Shown here one piece after another: positions 10,031-22,204 of a stretch of DNA of 64,000 bases; position 1 is the first letter of the stretch; each line of letters opens with the position of its first letter. The stretch comes from Amyelois transitella (taxonomy: Eukaryota; Arthropoda; Insecta; Lepidoptera; Pyralidae): positions 1,364,001 to 1,428,000 of the forward strand of contig NC_083529.1 in NCBI RefSeq assembly GCF_032362555.1, in the 5' to 3' direction. Made by a program: the position numbers and the translations under genes. A model generated the notes under the pieces. The model made no database searches and was not told where the DNA came from. It saw only the letters and a program-made list of their open reading frames with translations.

Positions 10031-12378
10031 ATGGGTCGAGTATTGACAGTATTGGCCGTAGCGGCGATTGGAGCTGGTATATGGTATGTCTTCCAATGCT
10101 GTGACGCTCCTCAAGTGCCCAAGCTTGACCTGGATGAGTGGTGGGGACCTAAAGACCTGAAAGGAAGGACTGATGCCAGTATACGACCATTCCACGTGAA
10201 GTTTGACGAAGCGGTAAGTATCACAGCCGATAAAACAGAACACTAGCTTAGTGATAAATCCGCCATTGTAACCTCATAACTTGTCTTTTACGTAGTATTT
10301 TCATTTTTGAGAATATTTTTTTATAAATAAATAAAGAATATATATTTTTTCTATCTCTCTCTCTCTAAGTGACGTGACGTCACTTAACTAATTAATGTTT
10401 AGAACAGTCATCCAAAATAAACTTAGTTACATCAATCGCAAACGGAAGGTGTATTATTTCTTCACTGTCTTTCATATTCGAGAGATTTCATAGAACGAGT
10501 TTTGCTTCTTTTACGCTTTTGGGGAGTTAAATATTAATTACCCATAGTTATTCTTCTCCGCTAATTAAAACTTCTTTTTCAGTTAATACAAGACCTAAAA
10601 AGCCGCCTGAAAAATCACCGTCCCTTCACGCCTCCTCTAGAAGGCATCGGATTCGAATACGGCTTCAACAGCAAGACCATAGAGACCTGGATTCAGTACT
10701 GGGCTGAGAAGTACAACTTCACTGCCAGGGAGAAGTTCTTGAACCAGTTCCCTCAGTTCAAGACTAATATCCAGGGTCTTGATATCCATTTCATTAGGGT
10801 TACACCTCAGGTATGTTATTAAACTCATTGGAGATAAGTAATATTGTCACTTTATTGCTAAGCCCTTAACATTTTCAAAACGTTCCATACATACATACAT
10901 ACATATGGTCACGTCTATATCCCTTGTGGAGTAGACAGTCTTGAAAAGACTTAATGGCCACGTTCAGCTATTTGGCTTAATGATACAATTGAGATCATTT
11001 GGATCTCAATTGTATCATTAAGCCAAATAGTGTCAGGTTGTCAAAGCCTGAAGTGACAGGTTGCTAGCCCATCGCCAAGAAAAAAAAAAATCCCAAATTT
11101 ATAAGCCTATCCCTTAGTCGCCTTTTACGACATCCATGGGAAAGAGACGGAGTGGTCCTATTCTTTTTTGTATTGATGCCGGGAACCACACGGCACGGTT
11201 GCATTAATCTGACAAATAAATCTTTATGCCTCCAGGTGCCCCAGGGCTTCAAAGTGGTACCAATTCTGCTGATGCATGGGTGGCCAGGTTCCGTTCGGGA
11301 ATTCTACGAAGCCATCCCGTTCCTCACACAGCAGAGGCCAGGGTACGACTTCGCGTTCGAAGTTATTGTCCCCAGTCTACCTGGATATGGATTCTCTGAT
11401 GTAAGAAACAAGTAATTCTTCTTTTACCGGCATTTTTTTTTTGCATTCTTCTTTTTTTCTTTTTTTTATATAGAAACATGTCACGTCTTAATCTATTGTG
11501 GACAGAGGCGGTCTCGGATAAGACTCGAAGGCAGCGGCTTTTAATGATAGAACTGAAAATATGATTAAATATCACCTAAAAAGCAGGTACCCATCGACGC
11601 ATCTCTTCCTACGATAACATTTCGTACACCTAATCTTGGAAATTTTTGCCAACTAAAAATCTTAGCTCTTTAAAAAAAATATCACCTTACAGAATCTCAA
11701 ATTTATGGACCTTTCGCTTTAATTGCTTTTAAATAAATACATAAGGGACAAATTACACTGATTGAGTTAGCCTCTAAGTAAGTTCGAGACTTGTGTTACG
11801 AGATACTAACTCAACGATACTATGTTTTGTAATATATACTTATATAGATAAACATCCAAGACCCAGGCCAATCAGAAAAAGTTATTTTCTCATCATACCC
11901 TGGCCGGGATTCGAACCCGGAACCTCCGGTGTCACAGACAAGCGTACTACCGCCGCGCCACAGAGGAAATGTGTGTGATGGAATTGAAATATTAATATGA
12001 TTGAATATCATCTAAAAGAATCCCAAATTTAAAGACCTTTTGCTTCAATTACTTTTACAATCTAACTAGAATAAAAGTGATGTTATTAAGAAGAAGAGTT
12101 AATGAAGTTATAGAGAAGTCTTAACATACCTTGAACCGTCAGAATGTGAGTCACCTTTTACAAATCCTAATTCCTTCCAGGGTGCAGTCCGCCCAGGTCT
12201 CGCTGCTCCTCAGACAGCCGTCATCTTCCGCAACCTGATGCACAGGCTGGGCTTCAAGAAGTTCTACGTCCAGGGTGGAGACTGGGGCGCACTCATCGCT
12301 TCCTCCATTTCTACTCTGTTCCCAAATGAAGTGTTGGGGCATCACACTAACATGGCTGTTGTTCAGGTAATATGCTTC

Positions 12379-12422
<44 letters not shown>

Positions 12423-15400
12423 CCGAAACCGCAGAGCTTGCATGAAGAGAGTTATGAATGTGGATGAAGAGAAGGAAGTATGCAGAGATCGTGGCAAGTG
12501 GAAAGAGGTAGTCTATGCCAACCCCTCCGGGAAAGAGGCGTGATTTTATGTATGTATGTATGTACATACATATAACGTAAAAGACGACTAAGGGATAGGC
12601 TTACTAAATATTCTTTTTTTTAGGCGATGGGCTAGCAACATATATTCGAATATCAATTCTATCATCAAGCCAAAAAGCTGAACGTGGTCTATCAGTCTTT
12701 TGAAGACTGTTGGCTCTGTCTACCCCGCAAGGGATATAGGCGTGATTATATGTATGTATGTACTAGAACTGGTTCGAATTGAAAAATTATTTTTGTGTTG
12801 AATAGACCATTTATCGAGGAGGGTTTAAGGCTATATAACATAACACTGCAACTATTAGGAGCGAAGAAATAAAAAAATAAAATTATTCATCCTTGAGGCC
12901 TTCAATCAATGATGCCCAAAATAACTATTCCAAGCGACGAAGTCGCGGGCACAGCTTGTTTATTATACCTATATTTGTTTTAAAAATCGTAAAACATTTG
13001 TAAAAAGCAATCCTTTGAACACTGTTTTTAGTCTAATAAGTTTTTAAACTCATCACATTTACGCGTCAATAACTTTGTTTACCGTTACCTAGAGAAGAAT
13101 AGAAACATTATCACCACGTAGAATAGAGAGAGAAAGAGCTACTGTATCTTGTTGTATAATTTGAACAGGTCAACGACTTGGTTCCGTGACGACTCAGTGA
13201 TTATTTAAAACCTAGTCCAAGGGACAGACCGCTTGTTATTGTATCATATTAATAATATTTTTATTAGAGACCTATTTTTGTTTGTAAATTACTTATGTAT
13301 TTGTTCCAATTTTGATTTATATCATCAATGCGAAAGTGATTTTGTCTTGGTAGACTAATATTCAGATAGTCTAACGCCTTTTCTTAGACTATAATTTACA
13401 TTTTCCCGTGGTTTTGCTTTGGTAGGAGTCTCCGAATATGAATGGAGTTTATTTTGTATACTTTTTTTTTTTGGTAATTTATGTAATCCTACATGCATAC
13501 ATGTTATCACGTCTTTATCCCTTACGGGGTAGACAGAGCCAACAGTCAGTAAAAAGTAGAATAAAGATATAAATACTTAATTATGCTCTTTAATACATAC
13601 ATACATATGGTCACGTCTATATCCCTTGCGAGATAGCAGAGCCAACAGTCTTGAATAGACTGAATAGCCACGTTCAGCTGTTTAGCTTAATGATAGAATT
13701 GAGACTCAAATAGTGACAAGTTGCTAACCCATCGCCTAAAAAAGAATACCAAGTTTATAAGCCTATCCCTTAGTCGCTTTTTACGACATCCATGGGAAAG
13801 AGATGGAGTGGTCCTATTCTTTTTTGTATTGGTGCCGGGAACCACACGGCTCTTTAATAACATGAACATTACTCACATACGTTTGTATTTATATTTTCAG
13901 ACCAACTGCAACTATCTGAAGCTATTCATTGGCTCCATCTTCCCCTCGCTGGTGGTAGACCCAAGTTTGGCTGACCGCATGTACCCACTGTCCAACTTCA
14001 TTTCTTACGTGTTAGAAGAGTTTGGGTACTTCCATCTGCAGGCAACTAAGCCTGATACTGTTGGTAAGCTAACATGTCAAATATTGTAGAAACCTAAGAA
14101 GCAAAATCGTAAATGATACAAATTGGAGGCAGAAATTTACATACATACATATAATCACGTCTACATCCCTTGCGGGTTAGACAGAGCCAATAGTCTTAAA
14201 AAGACTGATAGGCCACGTTCAGCTAATTTGCTTTAAGATAGAATTGAGATTCAAATAGTGACAAGTTGCCAGCCCATCGCCTAAAAGAAGAATCCCAAGT
14301 ATATAAGCCTACCCCTTAGTCGCCTTTTACGACATCCATGGGAGAGAGATGGAGTGGCACTAATTGAAAAAAAAAATTATTAGAAGGACGCAGAAATTTT
14401 ATACCTAAAAAGATAGATATGTATGAAGCAAAACACCTTCGAAGTTAAAATGCATATACTTAACTATATCACAAACTCCGTTACGCACGACATTCTTAAA
14501 GTAATCCTACTACTATTATAAAGGCGAAAATTTGTATGGATGTATGGATGTTTGTTACTGTTTCACGCAAAAACTACTGAACCGATTACCATGAAATTTT
14601 GTATGTAGGTAGCTGAAGACCCAGAATAACACATAGGCTACTTTTTATCCCAGAGTTCCCGCGGGATTGATAGGGTTTCCATGCGGACGAAGTCGCGGGC
14701 GGCCTCTAGTTAATGTATAATTGAATGACTGAAACATGTAAAGTACTATTTCACCTAATGCATCAAATATGTACAAAAACCGAACTATTATCATAGTTTT
14801 TGTATTAAACGTGGGATTATGATTAATTTACAAATAATGATAGGAAACCTAAAACTAGCTTGGGCAATGACTCATTGGTGACAACGACTTTTCTCATTTC
14901 AGGAACGGCCCTAAACGACTCCCCTGCGGGACTCCTCGCTTACATAGTCGAGAAGTTCTCCACGTGGACCCGTTTGGACCACAAGAAGAAGCTCGATGGC
15001 GGTCTCGAATTCCGCTTCACCAAAGACCAACTGATTGACAACCTCATGCTGTACTGGGCGCCGAAGTCTATCACCACTTCGATGAGGTTCTACGCTGAGA
15101 ACATGAGCGATAAAACGAGGAATATGAAATTGGAACAGTAAGATATCATTATCTATTTCTTAAGAGTTTGCGTTTTATTGAATACGTTATTTTATATATG
15201 ACTAGCTGTGCTCGCGACTTCGTTCGCGTGAAATAGTTATCAAGGGCATCATTGAAGCCCTCAATGATGAATAATTTTCCCCGTTTTTTTTTAATTTCCA
15301 TTATTACTTTGCTCCTAAAAGTTGCAGCGTGATGTTATATAGCCTAAAGCCTTCCTCGATAAATAGTCTATTAGACGCAAAAAGAATTTTTCAATTCGAA

Positions 15401-16400
15401 CCACTAGTTCCTGTTCCAAACAAACAAACTCTTCAGCTTTATGATATTAGTATAGATTGTAGATGAGGTATTTTCTGCGTTAGTTTTTAGCCTATTAGAA
15501 TAATCATTATACATCATAGTGAAGGTTGAGGAAAGCCTAAAAGATTGAAGAAGTAAAAAATAATCTTAAATATTATTGATCAATAATCCCCAAGCCGTTG
15601 ACTCTGAAGTTTTATTCAATTTTTTTACCACATCCTGTTTATTATCAGCGGAGCAGACCCCAAAAACCAACAGTTAAAATTTCAATCGGGGATAAGTTAA
15701 GATGCCAAAATGTATTACTTGAGATCTACAGTTTTTTGGAACCCGTGGATCTATGCAACAATTTCGAAGTAAATTCTTCATCCATATAACAGCGTAGTTT
15801 TCACGAAAATATCATTTTACAGTGCCGTGTGGTTCTCGGCACTAATAGAAAAAAGAATAGGACCACTTCAACTCTTTTCCATGGATGTCGTTAAAGGTAT
15901 AGTCGATGGGCAAGCAACCTGTCACTATTTGAATCTCAACTCTATCATTAAGCCAAACAGCTGAACTTGGCTTATCAGACTTTTCAAGACTGTTGGCTCT
16001 GTCTACCTCGTTAGGTTAATAGATTGTATGTATGTATGTATCTTTATATTTTTTTTCAGATTCCATAGTTAGCAATCTATGTAACACTTTAGATGTAAAT
16101 TCTTCATCACAACAAGTAACAAGTTAATCCATTCGGCGTATTTTTGAAACAATTCTTATTTTTATTTCCAGGATAAAGACGCCAGTCCCCACATGGGCGC
16201 TCCAGGCTAAGCATGAGCTGTTCTACCAGCCCCCGAGCTTCTTGAAAGTGAAGTATACCAACCTTTTAAACACAACAGTTTTGGACGACGGCGGCCATTT
16301 TCTAGCTTTTGAACTACCGCAAATTTTCGCCGAAGACGTGTTCAAAGCTGTGAAAGCCTTCAGAGAGTTTCACGTTAAGAAGAATAAGACTGAACTGTGA
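10031..16400 (+). CDS. JHEH: Juvenile hormone epoxide hydrolase (microsomal, EPHX1 family), complete, 7 coding exons
   Basis: Coding exons: 10031-10213, 10583-10810, 11236-11400, 12181-12366, 13901-14063, 14903-15137 and 16172-16400 (stop TGA). All introns are GT..AG and the sum is 1389 nt, 462 residues, the usual length for lepidopteran JHEH. The family opens the epoxide of juvenile hormone to the diol at the ER membrane. Seen: hydrophobic anchor at residues 3-22; WWG motif near 38-40; oxyanion-hole HGWP at 151-154; nucleophile Asp226 in GGDWG; candidate lid tyrosines Y297 and Y372; GGHF with His429; Glu402 as likely acid. Residue roles come from family knowledge. The start is the first Met before the anchor; an acceptor AG at 10027-10028 leaves CC before it, so a 5' UTR exon probably lies upstream. 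SINE-A copies sit in introns 2, 4, 5 and 6, and a SINE-C in intron 3. No sign of pseudogenisation. Confidence 0.96.
10886..11197 (-). mobile_element. SINE-A with internal fold-back, JHEH intron 2
   Basis: Full length, but carries a 29-base perfect inverted repeat at 10968-11030. Ends 38 bases before exon 3. Confidence 0.85.
11744..11987 (-). mobile_element. SINE-C (tRNA-derived) in JHEH intron 3
   Basis: Plus-strand GGGATTCGAACCCGGAACCT is a tRNA B-box in inverted form. The other end is the GGGACAAATTACACTGATTG tail. Not a functional tRNA gene: no complete cloverleaf. Confidence 0.8.
12389..12420. repeat. AT microsatellite in JHEH intron 4
   Basis: About 15 AT units following ACATACATAC. 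Other simple repeats: CT at 27550-27575, AT at 50228-50247, CT at 56095-56112. Confidence 0.9.
12421..12563 (+). mobile_element. SINE-B in JHEH intron 4
   Basis: Follows an AT microsatellite. Contains GGCAAGTGGAAAGAGGTAGT and ends in TTTTATGTATGTATG. Confidence 0.8.
12571..12763 (+). mobile_element. SINE-A, 5'-truncated, JHEH intron 4
   Basis: AACGTAAAAGACGACTAAGG to TATGTATGTATGTA. Confidence 0.7.
12769..12957 (+). mobile_element. HEL1, 5'-truncated, in JHEH intron 4
   Basis: Begins at GAACTGGTTCGAATTG and ends with GACGAAGTCGCGGGCACAG. Confidence 0.65.
13494..13548 (-). mobile_element. SINE-A tail fragment
   Basis: GTTATCACGTCTTTATCCCT to AGAGCCAACAGTC only. Confidence 0.6.
13596..13848 (-). 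mobile_element. SINE-A in JHEH intron 4, clean target duplication
   Basis: Flanked by GCTCTTTAATA at 13585-13595 and 13849-13859. The second repeat lies 41 bases before exon 5. Confidence 0.9.
14139..14358 (-). mobile_element. SINE-A in JHEH intron 5
   Basis: CATACATACATATAATCACG to GAGATGGAGTGGCAC; head missing. Confidence 0.75.
14501..14709 (+). mobile_element. HEL2 Helitron-like element in JHEH intron 5
   Basis: Same borders as the copy at 7621-7845 and roughly 98% alike by eye, so both are recent insertions. Confidence 0.75.
15202..15457 (-). mobile_element. HEL1 in JHEH intron 6
   Basis: Begins ACTAGCTGTGCTCGCGACTT and ends CTTTATGATATTAGTATAG. Confidence 0.75.
15822..16041 (+). mobile_element. 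SINE-A in JHEH intron 6
   Basis: GTGCCGTGTGGTTCTCGGCA to GTATGTATGTATG, with an internal deletion after TGTCGTTAAAGG. Confidence 0.75.
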
Positions 16401-16417
16401 TTTGGTTAAGTTTTTTT

Positions 16418-16423
16418 AATAAA
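16418..16423 (+). terminator. Polyadenylation signal of JHEH
   Basis: A canonical AATAAA lies 18 bases after the JHEH stop codon and is followed by a T-rich stretch. No other AATAAA lies between it and the stop. Confidence 0.7.
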
Positions 16424-16449
16424 GTTTATTTTTTACTTTTTAATTAGTA

Positions 16450-18190
16450 CTACGTTTTATTTGTTCAACCTTATATTAAAAATCTTTTTTTTTTTGTTGT
16501 AATCAATAAACTCAAAATCTATTGAAGCTATTTTTATGAAATTTGAAAAATATTGAAGCGCTTTTTATAAATGATGTAAAAGATGTAGTCTCTGCCTTAT
16601 CCCGCTAAGAAACAGTATAACTTAGCATGTATGAAAACTGGCATAGAGATAAGCATAAACTAAACTTCAATTATTGTCGTCTAATTAGTTGATTATTTTT
16701 GTAATTACATTGAAGCATGCAACCCAATTATATGTGAGCACAACTTTTGTAAAAATAAATGAAGAGTTACCCGGTAGAAAAAATAAACGATGAATTATGA
16801 GATGGACATAGGGTAAGGGTACCTACTTTTATTCGGGCAGAGACTGGGTTAAAAAATCTATTACCTCAAAAGTTGGTGACTACCGTGGCTCTGGTAAGTA
16901 TTATCACGCCAAATCTACGTCGTAAAAGTCACCCTATTTTTTGCGCTATCTTCGCCTCGTTTTTGACAAGGCACGTGTCGCTGCGTTGGTTGTCAAATTA
17001 ATTCTAACACATTAGGATCGACGAGGGTTTAATACTATTGTGGATGGTAAGTGTGGCATTTATTAATATTTGAAGTTATTTTATCAGTTGTGGGATGATT
17101 TCATTTATTTATTTATTACTTTTTGATCTGGAGGATTCATTCATAACCTAGCTCAGCAAAGAAATTAACCTATTAAGTATATATTGTGCCAAACATGCCA
17201 ACGATGTTTAGCTTTTGGTAGCAGCTTCAGTTCAGTACAGTTTCTCATTCGTATATATTTTATTGCTTTGCTTATAGATTTTATTGCTATTAATCTCATG
17301 GGAACAGAAGGGATTCCCCGATAATAAATTAAATAAAAGTACAATGATGTCTAGCAGGTTACATGCATGACGATATTTTTGTGTACCATAATTAAGTACG
17401 TTTTTTTAGTTTATTTTTTAAATTCTTTACAATGACAAAATAAAAAAAAAGAGTGAAACATTATTTGAAATTTTTGCATAATTGTAGTAGAAGTAAAAGT
17501 GTGTGACTTGTAGTAGCCATATATAAATTTTAAAAAAGTAACTTTCCCTTTTCAAGTCTTCCCACTCTACCAACACTGTTCCCTACAATATTGTTTACCC
17601 TAAATGCAAATGAATTAGACAGCGAGCGACGTCGCGGCGCGTGCCTAGTCTCACTCACATACTAATATTGGATTAACCTTATCACATTGGAGCAGATTAA
17701 TTCGAATTATTTGTTCAATAGCCAATTTGGGGTGGCGACCTCTTATACTAAGTAAATATTAAAGTTAATTTACATTTGATTTCATAATGTTGAGAGGAAT
17801 TTATAAAAAAATAAAAAAGGCGAAATGACAGAAAATACCTTAAGGTCGGCAAATATTTAGCGTTAATTACTTAAACTTATTGTATTCAAGATTTTTATTA
17901 CAACAATTATTAAAAATATAACAATTATTACTAAGAATAAATTCTCGTCAACAAGTTAAATAAAAAATGTAGGTTAATTTATGTTAATACATTTATTTAA
18001 TCACTAAATATAATAGTATCGTAAATACAACTAAGTATGTCACTAATAATAACAAGAGATCATTTAAATACGATTAATACACTATTTACAATGAAAATAA
18101 TATCAACACTATTACTTGTTCTTGTAACTTCAGAAAAGAGGTTGAACAATTAAAAATCCGTCACCTTCATACAAATTATATCAGGAATAT
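16450..18190. other. Intergenic region between JHEH and the HLH3B-like gene (convergent)
   Basis: No coding exon recognised. A GC-rich patch near 17612-17650 (GCGAGCGACGTCGCGGCGCG) next to ATGCAAAT, and an E-box GCACGTGTC near 16970 followed by ATGGTAAGT at 17044, could be unassigned promoter or UTR-exon signals. Confidence 0.4.
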
Positions 18191-18194
18191 CCCT

Positions 18195-20059
18195 TTATTT
18201 ATTATCTTTTATATCTTTCTCTTTGGCATTTCCGGTTTTTCCATCAACATTTTGAGCTGGAGCAATCATCAGTAAATTGTTCCCATTTCTATCAGCCAAG
18301 CTCCTAAACGGAACATTAGGCCGCCATCTTGAATTAAAATAATACTGATTCCGCAAAACCCTTAAATGTTCTTTGCCGAAGTAAAAATCTGATCTTTGTG
18401 TCAAATTCCTCTGAAAATTCCGTTTCAGTTCTTCATTTTCTTCATTGCCATATTTTTGATCAGTTTCATGAAAGATTTTGTGTTTAGGACCGTCATCTTC
18501 GAAGTATGGCCTTTTTAGTCGGAGTCTCCTAGACTGAGGACTTAGTGGTGGCTCACATTTGATAGCGAGATTTACTGAATTCTCTTTGTTCATAGATAGA
18601 CCATGGTTCTTCTGCCATTCTAGTACTTCGCATAGGAGGCCTATGTACCTAAAAAATAATTTTGCTAAGTGGATTGGATAGTCTATATATGTAAAAATCT
18701 ATCATGGAAATAAAAATGAAAAATATGAATTTCTCAATTGACTTATTATTTCATACGGTATTATAATGGCTGAAATTCGACATGAAACCAACAGTTTTAA
18801 ATTTAGAAGATGAGAGAGATTCAACGCTCTCATTTTAAACTCCTTATTAATCAGTAAATTTTTTAAATACTAGATAAACTTATTGTGTATAGGTTATATC
18901 GGAGTAAAGTTTCTATATTTTTAACATGAAGAAAGAAATATCAGACAATGAACTCTGGGCTAAATAACATATGAGTGCAGTGGACAACTGGGAACATGCA
19001 AACATTAGAAAGATAGAGGTATTTCATACCGATAATAATATAGGGCTAACAATCTATTCCGCTGAGAATATCAAAATTATGGTTTATTCCACTTTTTGTC
19101 ACCTGGGTGAATTGGTATATTTTTCAAAATTGTCACCCTTAAATATATCTATGCAAGTATTCAAAAAAATTCTAAAGCTGTACCTTAGATTAGCAGAAAC
19201 CTGTAGTTAGAGATCATAGGATCTCACGCTTATACCATTTCTTCTCTGGAAGATGATCAGTCTCCTACCAGCCTTAGACGCCTTAATATAAAGGAAGTTA
19301 AAACGTTCTTTACTTACCTTATAGCCATCCTTAGGATCTCATTCTTGGACAATTTCTTATCCGGGGGGTGGGTTGGCACCAATCTCCTCAACTCTGCGAA
19401 GGCTCCACTAACATTCTGCTGTCTCCAGCGTTCTCGGCAGTTCGTGAACAGCTTGCGAGGTGGACGGAGGAGGCAGGAGTTGAGGGATGGAAGGTCCTCT
19501 GAGTGATTCTGTGAGAGATGAGTTAGTATTGAAGGTAAGTCTAAGGCAAGTGTAAGGTAGATTCAGATTCATTTATTGCAAGTCACAAGTTTGAAGATGA
19601 CACAAAAGTATTAAGTAAAATGGCACTCTGCAGGGGCATAGCAAAAACTAGTTGTCATTTAATGTTTATATAGTCCTATATCCCTTGCGGGGTAGATAGA
19701 GCCAGCAGTCTTGAAAGACTAAATGGCCACGTTCAGCTGTTAGGCTTAATGATAGAATTGAGATTGTAGTAGTGATAGGTTGCTAGCCCATCGCCTAAAA
19801 GAAGAATTTCAAATTTATAAGCCTATCTCTTAGTCGCCTTTTACGATGCCTATGGAAAAAAGATGGATTGGTCCTATTCTTTTTTATATTGCTGCCGGAA
19901 ACCACACGGCATATTTTCATAAGATGGATTATAACTGCTAACAGTTACCTGAACACTCCTGATTTGCCGATCATCATCGCTGTCTGGTAGACAGAAGTCA
20001 TCACTCAACATCTCACTGTCTGGTTCCTCATCAGAACAGGACTCCTGGTCTGACGCCAT
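18195..20059 (-). CDS. HLH3B: TAL1/SCL/LYL1-type bHLH transcription factor (HLH3B-like), complete, 3 coding exons
   Basis: Minus-strand exons: 20059-19949, 19508-19318 and 18648-18195 (stop TAA), 756 nt, 251 residues. Exon 1 encodes a short acidic N-terminus rich in Asp, Glu and Ser. Exon 2 carries the basic region and most of the helix-loop-helix, about residues 55-100, with RERWRQQNV and the loop [15 protein letters not shown], hallmarks of the TAL1/LYL1 group. Helix 2 runs into exon 3 ([12 protein letters not shown]), ending near residue 113. Such factors bind E-boxes as heterodimers with E proteins such as Daughterless; the Drosophila member is HLH3B. The rest of exon 3, about 140 residues, is basic and hydrophilic and I recognise no domain in it. 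The start ATG has a good context (CACCTCCATGG), and a likely acceptor TTGCTACAG just upstream implies a 5' UTR exon. Intron 1 holds a SINE-A. Confidence 0.92.
19668..19910 (-). mobile_element. SINE-A in intron 1 of the HLH3B-like gene
   Basis: Starts ATAGTCCTATATCCCTTGCG and ends GGAAACCACACGGCAT, 39 bases from exon 1. Confidence 0.8.
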
Positions 20060-20424
20060 GGAGGTGACGTACACTGTAGCAAGCAGAACAAACTTTAGTT
20101 TTTTTTTTTTTTTTCATGATGCCTAAGAAAAACCAGCGTTACGGTCGTGTTGAACCACAAAAAATGCTTAAGGGGACTATTTTAGTACAAAAAAATTATT
20201 TTAAGTGAAATTTTTGTTATGTTCCAATGTACCATATAAACATTTTTCTTTCTTTCTTGTAAAGTAACACATTACTTACTTCACTAGGTATTTTTCTTAC
20301 TGATAGTTTGGGACATATGAGATCAAATACCTTTACGCCAACTCATCAAATAATGCAATCTTGCCATTAAAACCCCAAATTATAACTTACATCCTCACAA
20401 CTCTGGACAGAAGCATTTTTTATA

Positions 20425-20682
20425 CATACATACATATGGTCACGTCTATATCCCTTGGGGTGTAAACAGAGCCAACAGTCTGGAAAAGACTAAATGGCCA
20501 CGTTCAGCTATTTGGCTTAATGATAGAATTGAGATTCGAACACTGACAGGTTGCTAGCCTATCGCCTAAGAAAGAATCCCAAGTTTGTGAGCCTATCCCT
20601 TAGTCGCCTTTTACGACATCCATGGGAAAGAAATGGAGTGGTCCTGTTCTTTTTTGTATTGGTGCCGGGAACCACACGGCAC
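20425..20682 (-). mobile_element. SINE-A upstream of the HLH3B-like start
   Basis: Flanked by TTTTTATA at 20417-20424 and 20683-20690. Confidence 0.85.
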
Positions 20683-20933
20683 TTTTTATACCACCATTTA
20701 AACCCCTCCGTGCGCCCTTCTTGCCATTTTGAGGGCATCATGGGATCGCAGGCATTTCACCACGATGCCCTCTGGCTGCCCGGCGCTTCTGTGCCAGGAA
20801 TCTTGCTGTAATGGGCGACCAGTAAGTTGCTGAACGCCCTTTCCATCCCAGGGTCGGGAAGTGACCCTAGTGAGGCAGTAGGCGCGAACGGTAAAGTGCA
20901 CGCCTTCTACCTTCTTCTGGACAGAAGCCTGTG

Positions 20934-21030
20934 CTGTTTGGCTATGATCCTGGATTTGGTGAGTCAGGTTTTTATTTGAAACCACTCCTATCTGCACCCT
21001 TGGAAGGGGAACATAATATTGGATCATATC
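20934..21030 (-). mobile_element. SINE-D fragment
   Basis: GGTGAGTCAGGTTTTTATTT and AATATTGGATCATATCCG. Similar fragments: 9345-9425 and 43698-43830. Confidence 0.5.
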
Positions 21031-21122
21031 CGTTTTTTCTGAATCTATAAGCTGTATTTTTTTGTAGTCCTGGGCTTTCGCTCATTGTACCTATATAAAA
21101 CCCAGAGTTGGTATTTATACAT

Positions 21123-21404
21123 GACTAGCTGTGCCCGCGACTTCGTCCCCGTGGAATAGTTATTATGTGCATCATTGAAGCCCTCAAAGATGAATAATTT
21201 ACCCCGGTTTTTTTTCACATTTTCCATTATTTCTTCACTCCTAATACTCGTAGTTGCAGCGTGATGTTATATAGCCTAAAGCTTTCCTCGATAAATGGTC
21301 TATTAAACACAAACATAATTTTTCAATTCGAACCAGAAGTTCCTGAGATTGGCGGGTTCAAACAAACAAACAAACTCTTCAGCTTTATAATATTAGTATA
21401 GATA
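21123..21404 (-). mobile_element. HEL1 between the HLH3B-like coding exons and its promoter
   Basis: Full length, ACTAGCTGTGCCCGCGACTT to CTTTATAATATTAGTATAG. It would lie in the 5' UTR intron if the proposed promoter is right. Confidence 0.75.
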
Positions 21405-21554
21405 AACTAAAATAATAACCACGTTTATTTATATGAACATCCGCTGATAAAAATATCCTGCTGATTATTATAATGTAACATTCTTGTTACAATACTATTT
21501 TATATTGAGGTTTTGGGAAGGACCGGTGATGATAAAATTATGCAGGTAGAGGTG

Positions 21555-21915
21555 CGTCGATGGTCGAATCGGTGTGGTGGTTAAAATGCGTGATACGCAG
21601 AAAGGCCTAGGTTCGGATCCCACCTCGGCCATTACTATTTTCAAAGTACCAATGACTACGTTCATAGTTATGTTGGTACATTACTAACCAATGCCCTTAC
21701 GGTGAAGGAAAACATCATGAGGAAAACTGCACATTCAGGCAACTAGATGTGTCAGCGTGATCGATACAATACGGGTTAAGTTCCCCTGCAATGGTTGCAG
21801 AGGTCAGATGGAAGACGTTTAGTGTAAAACCTGACTCACCCAATCCAGGGTCCATGGTCAAAGGCTTACCCCAGGCTCCTCTTCAGATGGTGAGGATGCA
21901 ACCGGGACTATAGTA
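21555..21915 (+). mobile_element. SINE-D, near full length
   Basis: tRNA-like head GTCGATGGTCGAATCGGTGT with a B-box CCTAGGTTCGGATCCCACCT, then the body to GATGCAACCGGGACT. Confidence 0.75.
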
Positions 21916-22204
21916 GTTCCTATGAGAACTTATAACATGACTAGCTTATGCCTGCGACTTCTTTCCCGTGGTGATGGTTATGGGTGGGGTTTTATACCGA
22001 TGGACGACATAAACTATTTAAATTTTTTTCAATAACTATATTGATCAAGAAGGAGATTTTGCTTTACAAGTTTTAATTAAGAATTTTTTAAGGACGTATA
22101 GTATATTTTTATTTTAAGTATGGAATCTAAAATATAATAAAGGAGCATGTGTAATTCGCTTGCAGTTTATAAGATATAATAAATTATACTAACCACTACT
22201 TCCC

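Noticed and set aside
12151..12567. 138-residue minus-strand frame
   Set aside because: It runs antisense over JHEH exon 4, an AT microsatellite and a SINE-B; a shadow frame.
13687..13869. Recurring 60-90 residue frames with VVPGTNTKKNRTTPSLSHG
   Set aside because: These are translations of SINE-A head sequence in one orientation; the same peptide appears wherever SINE-A occurs and has no independent support as a gene.
17041..17055. ATG followed directly by GTAAGT, possible first exon
   Set aside because: Only the donor motif and a nearby E-box support it; no matching downstream exon could be identified on the plus strand.
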